Assembly: GCA_024362935.1 (NCBI GenBank)
Contig: JANCRA010000012.1
Location: 1,984,001 to 2,048,000 of the forward strand
Direction of reading: 5' to 3'
DNA from: Setophaga petechia
Taxonomy: Eukaryota > Chordata > Aves > Passeriformes > Parulidae
Length of the DNA stretch: 64,000 bases
The stretch's first letter is position 1; the number at the start of each line of letters is the position of its first letter. Positions 49,641 to 61,608 of this stretch are shown here, piece by piece. The notes under the pieces were generated by a model. The model searched no databases. It was given only the letters and a program-made list of their open reading frames with translations, and was not told the origin of the DNA. The position numbers and the translations under genes were made by a program.

Positions 49641-52335
49641 AAACTTGATCACTCAAGGTCTGAAACTATAAAAAACATGAAATGAAAGTCTGAATTTTAA
49701 ATATAGATGTGTGGAGTAATTATGTGAATTCAAAATCACATATAGCAGGCTTCTAAAGCAATTTAAAATGTCATTCTTCCTTAGACTTACATTCACACAT
49801 TACTGCTTAATGCACTGTAATACTGATTCCATTAAAATGAGAGAAACAAACAAGAAAAATCAAACAAGCAAAAACAAATCCTCAAACCAACCAACCAATA
49901 TAAAAAAAGCCAAAACACCAACCACAACCCAAACCCTTTTTTTCCTTTCACTTTTAAATATTCAGAAACTCACAATATTATGTAGCTGGAAGGGAAACAG
50001 AAATATTTCAGTTTTCATAATTTAACCTGCAGAAACCTGTCTGACAAGTTTTAAAAGTGATTCTGAATGAGATTTGAGGCATAACCTGACTGCTAACTCA
50101 AACACTTCTATGTCTCAGGTGAGCCCAGGGGAAATATGTAAGTCTGCACAAAAAGTGATTTAGTTTTGCATTAGAACTCAAGGCTGAGGATCATAAAACT
50201 GAAATCAATAGAAATTTTAAATTTAATTATGTCACCTTTTTGGTCATCTTTCTAGTTTTTAATGTGTTTAAGTGATTCTTTCATAAACATTGTTATTAAG
50301 TATTTATATAACCAGAGCAAATACTGAGCATTATGAAGATACCAAGTTTGATGTTCTCTCAAGAACAGAGACCATGTCCTCTTTTAGAAGACTAACTCCT
50401 CAATCCTGCAGATAACAGTGACTGACAAATATCCGAGAACATCAGAAACTGTCAAGTCTTGGCTGCACTGCCAGTGCCAGATTTGCAGAGGGGTAAGGAG
50501 CCATAAGACAGGCTGTTCAAAGCAGCAAAACTGATTTACAGATGCTGCTTTCCCTCCTCCCCTCCTTCATTGGGCTTTCTACTCCTCCCTCCTGCTTTTG
50601 ATGGTTCTGACTGGAAACCTCATTGTCCTTTAACAGGAAATGAGTACAATTCTTTCAGTGATTAGCACCTGTCATTTCAGAACCTCAAGAAAATTAATAA
50701 AAGGGAATAATTTTAACTCAGACTGAAGTTCTTTAGTTGTCAATATTGAGCAGAAGACACATTTTTTTATAAAGGCTATGTGTTTGTCAACTGAAACCAT
50801 ATAATGATCTCTCCAATTTGTGTATCATCTCTACTGTTTTTATCTCTTTTGTTCCTTAAAACTTCTGAAAGAAAAGATGTTCAGATCATTGCTTCCAGAG
50901 AACCTCTTATATCGTCAAATATATTTCTATTTGGTGTCAAAAGTAGTTACTATCATGCTTATAATGCATCTTAATCACATTTCTGCCAGCTGAGTGCTAC
51001 TTACAATTCCATTAAGGTGGCCACTAACAATACAGTTAAGATACATGCATAACTTTACAGGGATAATGCCACTAAATTCAGTGAATCAAGAGATGGCTTG
51101 CTTGTTAACTACAATTTTATGCTTTAAGAGTCTTAACTGCTTGCTTAAATGAAAGGTTATAACATGTATTTTTAAATGTGACTATATATTTTTTGGTGTT
51201 CTTCAAGAAGTGTTTGGAATTCATTTTTCTTCAAGACTGTTAAGAGATTTACCAGGTGAAATAAGTTTTCATGATACCACTGTAACACTCAAGGACTGCA
51301 CAACAATAATACTGTATACCAGCACTGCTGTGTCCCAATATTTCATCAGAAATATATAATAGGTAAAAATCTGAATATCTTTATGTGTATGACCCAGCTG
51401 TTTCTGTAGAAAAAGATCTCTATCCTTGTCAATAAGGGCACTATTGATAGTAAAGAAGATTGAGTTAGTTTTTTCCATGTAAGGAAAAGTCCGTTTAGCA
51501 AAGTCCTCTAATTTCTAAAGGCAATAATTACTATGTCCTCTTCATATACATGGAAAACTCAAATGCTTCAGTAACACAGAAGAGTCTTAAACCAGATACA
51601 AAAAGTGATACCACTTTCTTTTTTCATCTATTTTAAGAAGAAAAAGTAAAACAGCCATAGGATCAGGAAGGACAAGGAAAACAGAGCTAAGAGACAGGCA
51701 TCAGACATAGCTGGTTCCTTAGTGTTTTTAGGATTCTGCTTGTGTATAGCTTATGAAGCCCTTCTGGGATAGCCAGGGATTTCTGGGAACTCCTGGAGGA
51801 ATGTCAGGGCACCTGCTTCATCAGGAAAAAGTAGCCATGGGGCCTGTGACTCCAGCAGCTTGTAAAGAGGCTATTCATGATCAAAGGGTGCTTTGAGCAA
51901 GGAGAGACAAGTACCCTTTCAGCAGCTGCTGGGAGAGGTGAGCTTAAGGGCCAATCAAGTGTGAATTTCCCAGAGAAGCATTTTCTACAGATGATGTGCA
52001 AAAGCCTTCTGGAAACCCTGCTGGTGAGGAGAGAATTTGTGTGCTGCAGCAGGGGGGAGTGACACAACGTGTGCCCAGCACACACCAGAGCAGCTACCCC
52101 AGCGTATCAGACACCAGGCTCCCAAGGGATGATGACGCATCTCTGCAGGCCCCTCACTGAGGAGCCATCCGCCAAGTGGAAGGGAGCTGTGACAAAGCAG
52201 GGCAAGAGAGGTCTGTGCTTATTTGGTGCAGAAATGGAGACTCACAGCATGTCCAAACCAGTCTTAAAAATTGCAGGAAAAAAGTTCCTTCTCTGATGAC
52301 AAAGGGTCAGTGTGGTGGTGGCAGATGAGGTGCTG
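49641..52335. other. Intron without recognised genes; A/C-rich tract and GC-richer patch
   Basis: A/C-rich simple sequence lies at about 49840-49935. The patch at 51690-52330 is GC-richer and runs directly into the next CR1; it may be its worn 5' part or another repeat, but I cannot confirm either. Confidence 0.4.
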
Positions 52336-52895
52336 AGTGTGAGCAGCACATTGAGGAGCTGATCCTTCCTGTCTCCTGAGCACTGGTGGGAGCACAGCTG
52401 GAGCACTGTGTCCAGTTCTGGGCTCGACAGTAAAAGACACACACAAACTGCAGTCAGTACTACAAAAGGTCACAAAGATGGTAAAAGAGCATCTTTTATG
52501 CAAGAAGAAGCTGAGAAAGCTGAGACTTTTCAGCTTGGAGAAGGGAACACTTGAGAAGGGAATCTTATATCAGTGTGTATAAATATCTTCTTGAGTGGGG
52601 GCAGGCTCTTCTCTATCGTGTCCAGAGACAGGACAAGAGGCAATGAGCACATACTAAACCAGAGCAAGTTATGTTTAAGCATTAAAAACAAAACAAAGCA
52701 AAATAACACAAAAAAACTTTTCAGTGTGCAAGAATCCAAACAGTGGAAGAGGTTGCTCTGAGAGGTTGAGTCGTCTCAGTCCCTGGAGATATTTCACATT
52801 CAACTGCATGCAGACCTGAGCAAGCTGCTGCTGTAGCTGTCTACTCTGAGCAGAGAGGATTGTGCTAGACATCTCCAGAGGACCAGCCTGCTTTT
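52335..52895 (+). mobile_element. CR1 LINE fragment with an A-rich interruption
   Basis: Landmarks are CAGCTGGAGCACTGTGTCC, AGTTCTGGGCTCGACAG, TTCAGCTTGGAGAAGGGAAC and ACAGGACAAGAGGCAATGAG. The 3' part TGGAAGAGGTTGCTCTGAGAGG ends near TGTGCTAGACATCTCCAGAGG. At about 52680-52716 an A-rich run interrupts the body. It is antisense to GRM8. Confidence 0.8.
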
Positions 52896-55800
52896 GTGAG
52901 CAGTAACTGTTTCTGAGATCTAGTGATCCCAGACTCTCAGAAAGTTGCAAATTATCAATCACAATGACATGATATTTGCAACCATTTGGCTGCACCACCA
53001 AGCCAAAAGAGGCGTAAAAGAACCACAGGCAATGTTTTTTGATAACATAAGAATGGAAGATGGTCCATGAAACACCCACATTATTAACTGTTGTTAGTCT
53101 GGTGGAAAGGCTTCAGGAGCTCAACCCTCAATAGCTTCAGGTTGGAGGGACTAATAAAGAGTCAGGCATTTAAAAAATTGCACCTGTAGTCAAGGCACTC
53201 ATGATTTGCATGATTCTTATATTTATCTGGCCTGCAAATTCATAATATTTTCTCTTTAAAAGTAAGATTGACTAATTAACTAAATAGCTGCATATATGTA
53301 TAAATGGAAACAAATCTCTCTGTAAAAATGCAGCTCTAGATTATAATTAGAAACTAGTAAGTAATTTTCTTCTAATTTTAAAAGTCTATAAAACATGTAT
53401 AAAATCATAGGAAGTTTACAACTCTTGCCATTTCAGTTGAGCCAACAGAGGAAGAAGAAGAAGAAAATAAAATACATGTAGCAAGACCAATGAAATTAAG
53501 AAAAAAATGCATGTAACACAGAGAGAGTGGAAACCTTTATTACAATTTCACAGACCTTGTATGTTACAGATAGAGGTCTTTTCTAGCCTTAAGGATTCTA
53601 TGATGCCATGATAATGCACAAAATATTACCAGAAATTAACATAAGTAACTTCAATTAAAAGAGACACATTTTTTCAGAAGTGCAACTTTTGAAAAGACAT
53701 GTTTGCCAGAATGAGATTGGGCAGGTAAATGTGGAAAATTGCACAAAAATTATATAACTTTGGGATATACACAGTGGAATGGGCTGCAAAAATCTTTTGA
53801 TAGTCATTTTTCTTTTTCCTGTGAACTGCTCTTTTAGGATTCATTTAGCAATTAATTGCTGTCCTCACTAGATGCTAATATTGCAACAGAAATCTACGGA
53901 ATAAATTGTGCCAGTGCAAATGAGGCAGTGATTGGCAGGCCTTTCTTAATTATGGCAGTAGGTTTAGCACTTGTGTTAATCTGAAATTCATTAACATGTC
54001 TCCAGATACCACTAGTTAAATCCAGTTTGCCAACAGGCAGAGTCAGCTCTGAAATTAGTGCTTCAGAAAACCTTGTTTATTGCCTGATGTCCTCTGAAAA
54101 AAAAAATCACTGAGGTCAGGTTTCCTGACATATTGTTTGACTGGATTCCCAGAATAATTCCATGATATTCTCAAGAGGCAGCACTGAACACACAAAACCT
54201 AGAATGAGGTTTGTGCCAAAATCACTTATCTACAAGTAAATCCCTTATTTCTTCAAACAGATTCTTAATTCCTCCTTTTATACTTTATTGATGTGTTTTT
54301 CAGGCTATATTTTCATGATCAATAGTTATTCTACCCATATAGAAATCTCTGTAGACGAAACAGACAGAAATGCAAATAAAGATAAAAGCTACATAAATTT
54401 TTCAGAAATGGATCATGCCAAAAATCCTGGTGTCTTCTTTTGACAGACATTATTTACTTATTTACAAGGAAAGCCTGACAGATACAATCTCTCTGGATTT
54501 CAGAAATGCATTCCCTTGGAGATGACTGATTAAAATTGAAAAGGTGGGGATCAGAAGCCGGACTGTAAAGTGAATCAAAAAGGAGATGAAACAGGTTGTG
54601 CTGAAAGTGTCCTGGTATTGGTAACTTCCCTGTGCAGTTCTTCAGAGTCTATTTTGGAAAATATTAGTGTTTTCACCACAGACTATGCCCTCAAAGGGCA
54701 AAAGTATGTCCTTTGGGACATATATGCACTGAAGAAATGCAACAATTGCATGAATATGGATAGGATACACTGGTAACATGGAATGAGATTAAACACCATA
54801 TGGCAGAATTTAGGTAATCTTAGGGACTGAGGCAGTTAAAATAAGATTATATGTGAATCCTGAGGCATTTACAGGATAATAACAGGTACTTTGGTAAGAA
54901 TACAGACTGCTGGTATTTCTAGAAACAAGAGAAGAAAAAATGTGTAACTGCTCAGATAAATCTCACAGTAGAGTCCTGCCTTTCCCTTCAGTCTCTCTCT
55001 TCAATTCATTACAAATTAAGGATTTGTAATGTCATAATATTATTTTTATCTCTAATATAATCATTTAAATTATGCAAACTTTTCACCAGTCTTATTGTGT
55101 AGACCATCCTTATTAGAATGCCAGAGCACTATATTTTGCAGTGATTTTATATGGATCTCCTCAGATCCCTGAACAGGCCATCATATAAAGCCATGAAAGA
55201 CAACCTGTCATTAAACATTTTACTTAATCTCTTCTAAATCTAGCATTCAGCTTTCTGTACACATTTTCATTCTTATTTCTTTTTCACTCATATACCAAAT
55301 CATTTTCCATATATTTCTTAGAATATGCTGCACTTTTTCTTGGAAATGCTTAGTCATTTTGCACTGTGTGGATGGAAAAGGTGAATGCTACAGAACAATT
55401 AATTATATAATTCATTTCACCATCTCATTTCTCTAGTCATGATCATCAAAGTTCCTCCATTTCTTAGCAGACTGTTGGCAAATGACAACTGAAAAATAAC
55501 ATTATCTCTCTGGGCTCCCCAGGGCCTCCAGAATAAGACAGAAGACTCCTCTACCACACTCAGACCTTTTCCTCAGGTAACTTCTTTAGTTTGCTTAAGT
55601 TCCAAATAATAAATAGCTTTGTAAGTACTGTTGCTTGCTCCCAAACATTTCTTTTTTGTTTTTTTAATGTTCAGCTCCCCAACTTTGTCAACTCCTGTCA
55701 CTTACTGTCAGAATCACTCTTCTAAGTGTATTACAGACACACAAAGGTCTTCATTTACATCTTTTAATCCACCAGTTCTTCCTACCAGTTTTGGTAGGCT

Positions 55801-58800
55801 TTTTATAACCAATTTTATTTTAATTTTCCTAAGCTGTTTTTCCATCTTCCTTTCCCTGTGTAAGCTTAGCAAATGGCAGATTATTTTCAGTTTTAAAGGT
55901 GTTTTCATACCGGTATAATTCAAAATCTTGTTTCACAAGATGCATTTAAACAATCTTTAAGATTAACAATTTTGTCTGTAAGGAGATTTTAGCATTTGGT
56001 TATGTCTTAATTACTCTATACAATCTCTGTGCATACAAGGAAGAATTCCATGTGGATTACTTTTCCTCTGATTACTATTAAGCAGACACAATTAATAACC
56101 TAATTTTATTGATATATAATTTATGGTTATTATTACTACATTTGTTGCTGATCATTAGATTAATATCTCTTTGCAAAGCAGTGCTATGATATGACTTTTG
56201 CACATATTCTAAGTTCCTGCCATCTCGTTTTTATTTGGTAGACATCTTTCAGGTGATTTACAATAAAAACTCACCACTTTATTCTTAGCTTCTATCCTTC
56301 AGCTCATTTTTTCTCCAAAAAAACCAGAATAATATTGCAGTCCTCTCACCTGTTTTTGGAAATAGATAACTCACAGAGTTTTATAGATTTTCTCTGTTGT
56401 CATTGGAGGCATCTATACTGAGCAATTCATCTGGCATATTTTAGAGAATTAAATGATGAGGCAAACCATGCCACACTAAATGACTCTCCTACCATTCACT
56501 CTAAAAGCTCTGTAATCAACTAGTTCATGTGTAGACAGCTGCACTCACCACATATTCACATCTAATGTGAAACAAATTGAATTCTATTCCTACACTGTTT
56601 GGCTATTGGAATAGCTAAAGTCTCTATGCTCCTGTATTATTCCATTTCTATACTTGTCCCCTCTTCTGCATCATCTAGTTGCAATACACACACAAAACAA
56701 GGCCAATACATCATAGTAGTTTCGCTACGACCTTTCACAACACTAAGAAAAACTGCACCTTTTATCACCTACATCATCATGTATCTCTACTGTTTCTGTT
56801 ATTTCTCATGGAGAAAAACAAAAAAAATGCAATACCATATAAATCGTTCTTGTCTCCAATCTATGTACTGTTCAATATTTGTAGTGTGTCAATCTACTGA
56901 AGTTATAAGCCTTTCTGTTTTTCTGTGCCTAACCTTATTACTTTCTATTTCCTAGCAACAAATCATATGGTTCAGGCACTGGCTTTTGACCCTGTTCTAT
57001 AGGAATCACGTTCATTTGTTCTCACCCTCAGTGCTTTTTCCACAGACTTCTATTATTGTCAGGTTTTATCATCCTTCAACATTTCCCTACCCAGAAAACT
57101 TTTTTTACATATCTGTCCAGCAATTCATACCAACATGTGTGCTCAAACCTATTTAATACTCCATTAGAAACCATTATTCAGTCAGCACCATGAAGATAAT
57201 AGATTCAAATTTTCAGAATTTTTTTTCATTGATCTGGTTGTTATTGATTCTGACAGAGGGATCTCTGAGGGAGGACAAAGAAGCACTTGTATCAGTAGCA
57301 AGGAAGAAAATCTAGGAGAATTTATAGCCATCTTTACAACTTTTGAAGTGTCAGAAGGACATACAAAACCAAGAAAATAAAGGTAGACAGATCTGTATTA
57401 ATTGTTCATATATCATCCTTAATAAAAGATCTATTTGTAATCTCAGAAGACACTGAACCCCATGAGAATTATTCCCTTTTTTGATCACTTCCCATTTAGC
57501 CACTATACATCAAAATTTACAAGGTCTGTGTTATCACAGACTCCAAGGACTTCACAATCTGAGAAGATCTATATAAAACAGGATGACATTTTTACAAGAC
57601 AAGGAACAATAGGAAGGGCTGGGCTCCAGATGACGTTTTTAGTGACCAAGATCTGAGTTGAATTTAATTATCTAAGAACTGTCCATGTGGCACCCATTTG
57701 CATCTCTAAGTTACTGAAGTACCAGCATTTACACTGTCCCTTTCAGAGGCTCCTCAGCCCAGCCAGTGAGGCACACGGCTTCTTCTTCACCCACTTTGCA
57801 GCTTTGTTCCAAGAGGGAGAGGCACACTCATTTTTTGCCTATTTCTCTGATCTGAGTTGTCCCCTCTGGACAGAACTCAAGAGAAATGCAGCTACAAACT
57901 CACAGGGATCCTGGATGCTGAGGGAGGCAGCTCAGCTCTGTTGTCACAGCAGTACCTTGGCATGTGGGAGCCCTGCCCAAACACAACAGCCAGTTGTGTC
58001 TATGTACCGTGCAATAATGCACTAAAGCCCTATATTTAAACCATATTTTATCCCTTCATATTTGCTGTGCAAATTGATGTATGCATTAGGAACTTGAGTT
58101 AACAACTTGGGTTTAGAAACATCTGCTTGAACATTACTTCCTTTATTTTACACATTCCTCAGAATTTTCTGTTTCACAATACAAAGCTTAGAAGAACTCA
58201 CACATTAAAACAAGAAACTTATTAAAACCACATGCCTTTTATGCCTGGGGAAGAAAGAAACCTTGCCTAGCACATTGAGAATAAACAACATCCCTTGCTG
58301 GTAAAAAACAGTAAAAGTGACAAACAGAAAAAATTATCAGTGTTTGAGCTGCAATTAGTCCATGCATAAAGGAGGATCAATACAACAATTTGTAACTATC
58401 AAAAGCAGGAGCCTTTAAAACCCAGCTGGCTTGGCAGAAACCTTCCCACAGTGGCTGTATGTCAATATAAGGATTATTTTGAAGCACCCTTAGTTGTTTT
58501 CTCTAACATGATAAGCAGTGGACTCTAATATCCTGAGGCTTTCTCTTCAGATCTCTGGGTAGGACTTGGAGAGCCACACCAGAGACTGCACTAAATAAGC
58601 CTTTCAAGTTTGTACAGTCTGGCATGTTTTGAGGAGTCTAACTGCCCTGTAGCTGCATATCCTGCATGCAGATGATGACTTGAGGTTCCATATATCATTT
58701 TTGCCTTCCCTTAAAATGCATAATAATCATCCCAAAAAAGTGGGACACAGCTACCATAACTGTCCATATTATGAGCTGTGACTTGATGCTACCTAGGGAT

Positions 58801-59308
58801 ATATTTATAAAATGTGATTATGTGTGACACAGGAGCAGTGCCAATACATTTTTGTCTCTCAAATCAGGATCAAGCTATATTGGAGCAAGTCCAAGGTAGT
58901 CCTTGGGTAGCTGAAGAATTACACAGGAAAACCAAACATTGATCCAGCTAAAGTTCAGGGTGAGCAATAATATATTTTCTGTGATTGTATCTGTTTTCTT
59001 GGCCTTACAGTTAAAAGAAAGAAATCTGTTACTTAGGTGTCCATAAGATACATAAGATTTTGCATTTTTTTCTCATCTTAAAGAGTTTGATGAGTATAAG
59101 CATGGCAAATCTTGAGAGAAAAGAAATTCTGAGCAGGCAGCAGAGTACAGTGCATGGGTGATAGCTACTTCTTTAGCACCAAGTCTGTACAAACTCCATC
59201 CTCTGCCTGCCACAAGTAAGCACAAACTCCCTTGTCTTTCCACTGAAAAACATACAGCTCCCAGGAAAATATTCATTTAGTGAATGCCAAGGATTATCTC
59301 TTGCTGTG
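52896..59308. other. AT-rich intron, nothing recognised apart from one CR1 tail
   Basis: No exon was seen. A GC-richer patch (57690-58020) has two overlapping open frames without recognisable protein features. The 53850-54080 part is TAAT-rich and could be a conserved non-coding element, but this cannot be judged from one sequence. Confidence 0.35.
53560..53612 (+). mobile_element. Possible isolated CR1 tail
   Basis: GATAGAGGTCTTTTCTAGCC followed by TTAAGGATTCTATGATGCCATGA matches the last about 50 bp of CR1. No body is visible upstream, so it is either a strongly truncated copy or the detached end of the CR1 at 52335-52895. Confidence 0.45.
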
Positions 59309-59973
59309 TGTCTTAGGGTGATTTTAGGATGTCTGTATCCCCAGTTGTCTGTTTTGCTGATGCTAGATATTGAGTTTCCTGCTTTTAAGATTAGATTGGA
59401 GAGCGAAAGGGTGGAGCAGGAAAAGTAGTAGAATATTTTTGCAGCTGTATTCAAAAACAGAGAGATAGGAGCTTCAGATCTCTCTCTCTTGGTGCGTGTT
59501 TTCTGCAGCACAGACAGCAGGAAAGAGCTCTCCTTTGCTCTTAGTTAGTTTTTTTAGCTAGCTGAGGCAGAGGAGTTTCCCAGAATGTGGCTTTTCTTTT
59601 TCTTGGAATTGATTGTCCCTGCTCTGGACTGAAAAACCAGAAAAACACTGGGAGTTCACATCTGTGGCACACTAGGGTCAAAATGCAGCATTTCCCAGTG
59701 CAGGAGGGACTGATGAGACTGAGCAAGCTGAGCTACAGCCCTCAAAAAGGACCCTCTCTGAATCTGCCATCTCTCCAGAACAATGAGAAGTTCCATTGTT
59801 TAGTATTATTCATTTTTTCATGTTTGTGAATACTTTGTTTGTTAAACAGTTTTTTTCACTTCTCTCATAGGAAATTTACCTCCTGAACTGGCTGAGGGAA
59901 GGGCAGCTTGAATCTGCTTTCTAGAGGGACCTCTTTGAAAGTTCCCTCCCTAAATTTGCCCTAAACCAGGACA
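59309..59973 (+). mobile_element. Solo LTR of an avian endogenous retrovirus
   Basis: From TGTCTTAGGGTGATTTTAGG to CTAAACCAGGACA. Recognised landmarks are GCTGATGCTAGATATTG, CTTCAGATCTCTCTCTCTTG, TTAGTTAGTTTTTTTAGCTAG, CACATCTGTGGCACACTAGG and CTCATAGGAAATTTACCTCC. I know this as a common avian LTR but cannot give a database name. The 81-codon frame at 59587-59829 is incidental. No clear target duplication. It is antisense to GRM8. Confidence 0.82.
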
Positions 59974-61198
59974 AATACTGTGCTGCTCTTCTACTCCTGA
60001 AAATAAACATACATATGTTTATGTGGCAGAGACCACATGTATAATCTCAAGATATTTTTAATTCGTCAGACAGCTCAGGAAACCACTATGCTACTAGGAT
60101 GCTTTCCAAGCTCTTAGGAACCATCTTCCAGTATACAGCAAGTGCAAGGCCCAAACTCAGAGCCACATCTGAGCGACTAGATGATACCTGTAATAAAAAT
60201 AAGTAATTTTAAATGCAAATTTTTTTCTATCTGTTTGCTTGGCAGTTGACCTAGATTTTAGGTTTTCTTAACTTTTTAAGAATTCTTTAGAGTTGTTAAG
60301 TGATGACTTTTCTATAGCTGGTGTCCAGTATGGTTGATGAACACTGGTATTCCAGACCAAATAAAAGAAACACTAAATTTTCTATCAAATATAGTATGGT
60401 TGTAACCTTGCAAACCTAGTTTTGATAAACATAATATTTCTGAGATTTTCTGATTAGAATATAGACTTTTTCCTTTTTTCAACTAATCAATGAACAGATA
60501 AAATTTAATATCCACTTTTCAAGAAATATTTGTGCAAACTGATGATGTTGCTACGTTGCCGAATGTAAAATAAAAAGGGTGAGTCAATTCAATTCAGTTA
60601 AATACTCACAATCTCACAGCATTCAGGTTGGCTCATTGGGTTTTAATTCTTCCAAGCATTGGAAACTTCTGAACAGTAGTAACTAGAATCAATTTCTGTC
60701 TGCTGTGGTTTTTGAATGTGGTTGTGCTTGTACGACAAGATCAGAGATTAAAGATAAAATTGTTCCAATCATCCTCTAACATTTTTCCTTGATTAATTTA
60801 GTCTGAATAGATCAATTTTCTTCTTCTTTATTGTTTGTATATTGGTAAATTCTAGTTACAAATGTCTTGAGTAACTCTGAATCTTTATCCACTTTAAGTT
60901 AAAACATGTGGGAAAGTGTTACAAAGAGATTTGTAGTTAGCATGTACCTAGAATCCAAATACAAAAGAGTACTGCAGGAACAGACACAATATTTTGCGTC
61001 CAATTTCTTCAACATAAAACATAACTATGTTGCCAAAATTATTGGATACCTTAATATTCAGAAATATGAGAAATACTTCCTTTTCTGGGTTTGAGAAGCT
61101 TCTAAGATACACTGTCTTCCACATACTTAGTATTTCATACTATTAGATATGCTTTAACTGCAGAAAACACAGAAGCAGATTTAGGCACCAGTGTCCAT
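59974..61198. other. AT-rich intron between two LTRs
   Basis: No gene or repeat recognised. The last bases (61180-61190) are one arm of a hairpin split by the next LTR. Confidence 0.45.
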
Positions 61199-61608
61199 TG
61201 TCGCAGACATTCCTTGTGAAAAATCCTTTCTGTAGGATTTTTCCTTCTAGAGCTGAGAGGCTCGGTGGCAAATGTAAACAATTATTATCTGCTGCTGTGG
61301 AATGCAACAGGTCCACCTGTGATTGGTCCCCTGTAGATGTTTGGATCTACTGACCACTCATGGTGGAGCTGCTATCACTGTCTGCCGAGACACAGACCTT
61401 TGTTATTCATTCTTTCTATCTCCCTTCTTAGCATAGCCAGCTTCTGAAGAAGCTCCCTTCCTTTTCTATCTCTATGTAGGATAGTTATAATGCTGTATAT
61501 ATATCACAATATAATAAATCAAGCCTTCTGATAATGGAATCAAGATCCTGTCTCTTCCATCCTCTACAAAACCCCTGTGACCACCGACAACAGTCCATGG
61601 TGCCTAAA
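61180..61608. repeat. 11-bp inverted repeat split by the LTR insertion
   Basis: TTTAGGCACCA (61180-61190) and TGGTGCCTAAA (61598-61608) are perfect reverse complements. Removing the LTR and one duplication copy gives a hairpin with a 7-nt loop, GTGTCCA, in which the insertion sits. Confidence 0.85.
61199..61592 (+). mobile_element. Solo LTR, same family as 13299-13670, 6-bp target-site duplication
   Basis: The 394-bp unit starts TGTCGCAGACATTCC and ends CCACCGACAACA. The duplication GTCCAT flanks it (61193-61198 and 61593-61598). An AATAAA polyadenylation signal lies near 61512, in plus orientation. It shares the order and most of the sequence of the 13.3-kb copy, with small indels such as the TATATATA part near 61495. 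It is antisense to GRM8, with no internal genes. Confidence 0.9.

Noticed and set aside
59201..59982. Possible target duplication CTGTG around the LTR at 59309-59973
   Set aside because: The second CTGTG begins 5 bases past the expected LTR end, so it does not fit a real duplication without moving the boundary.
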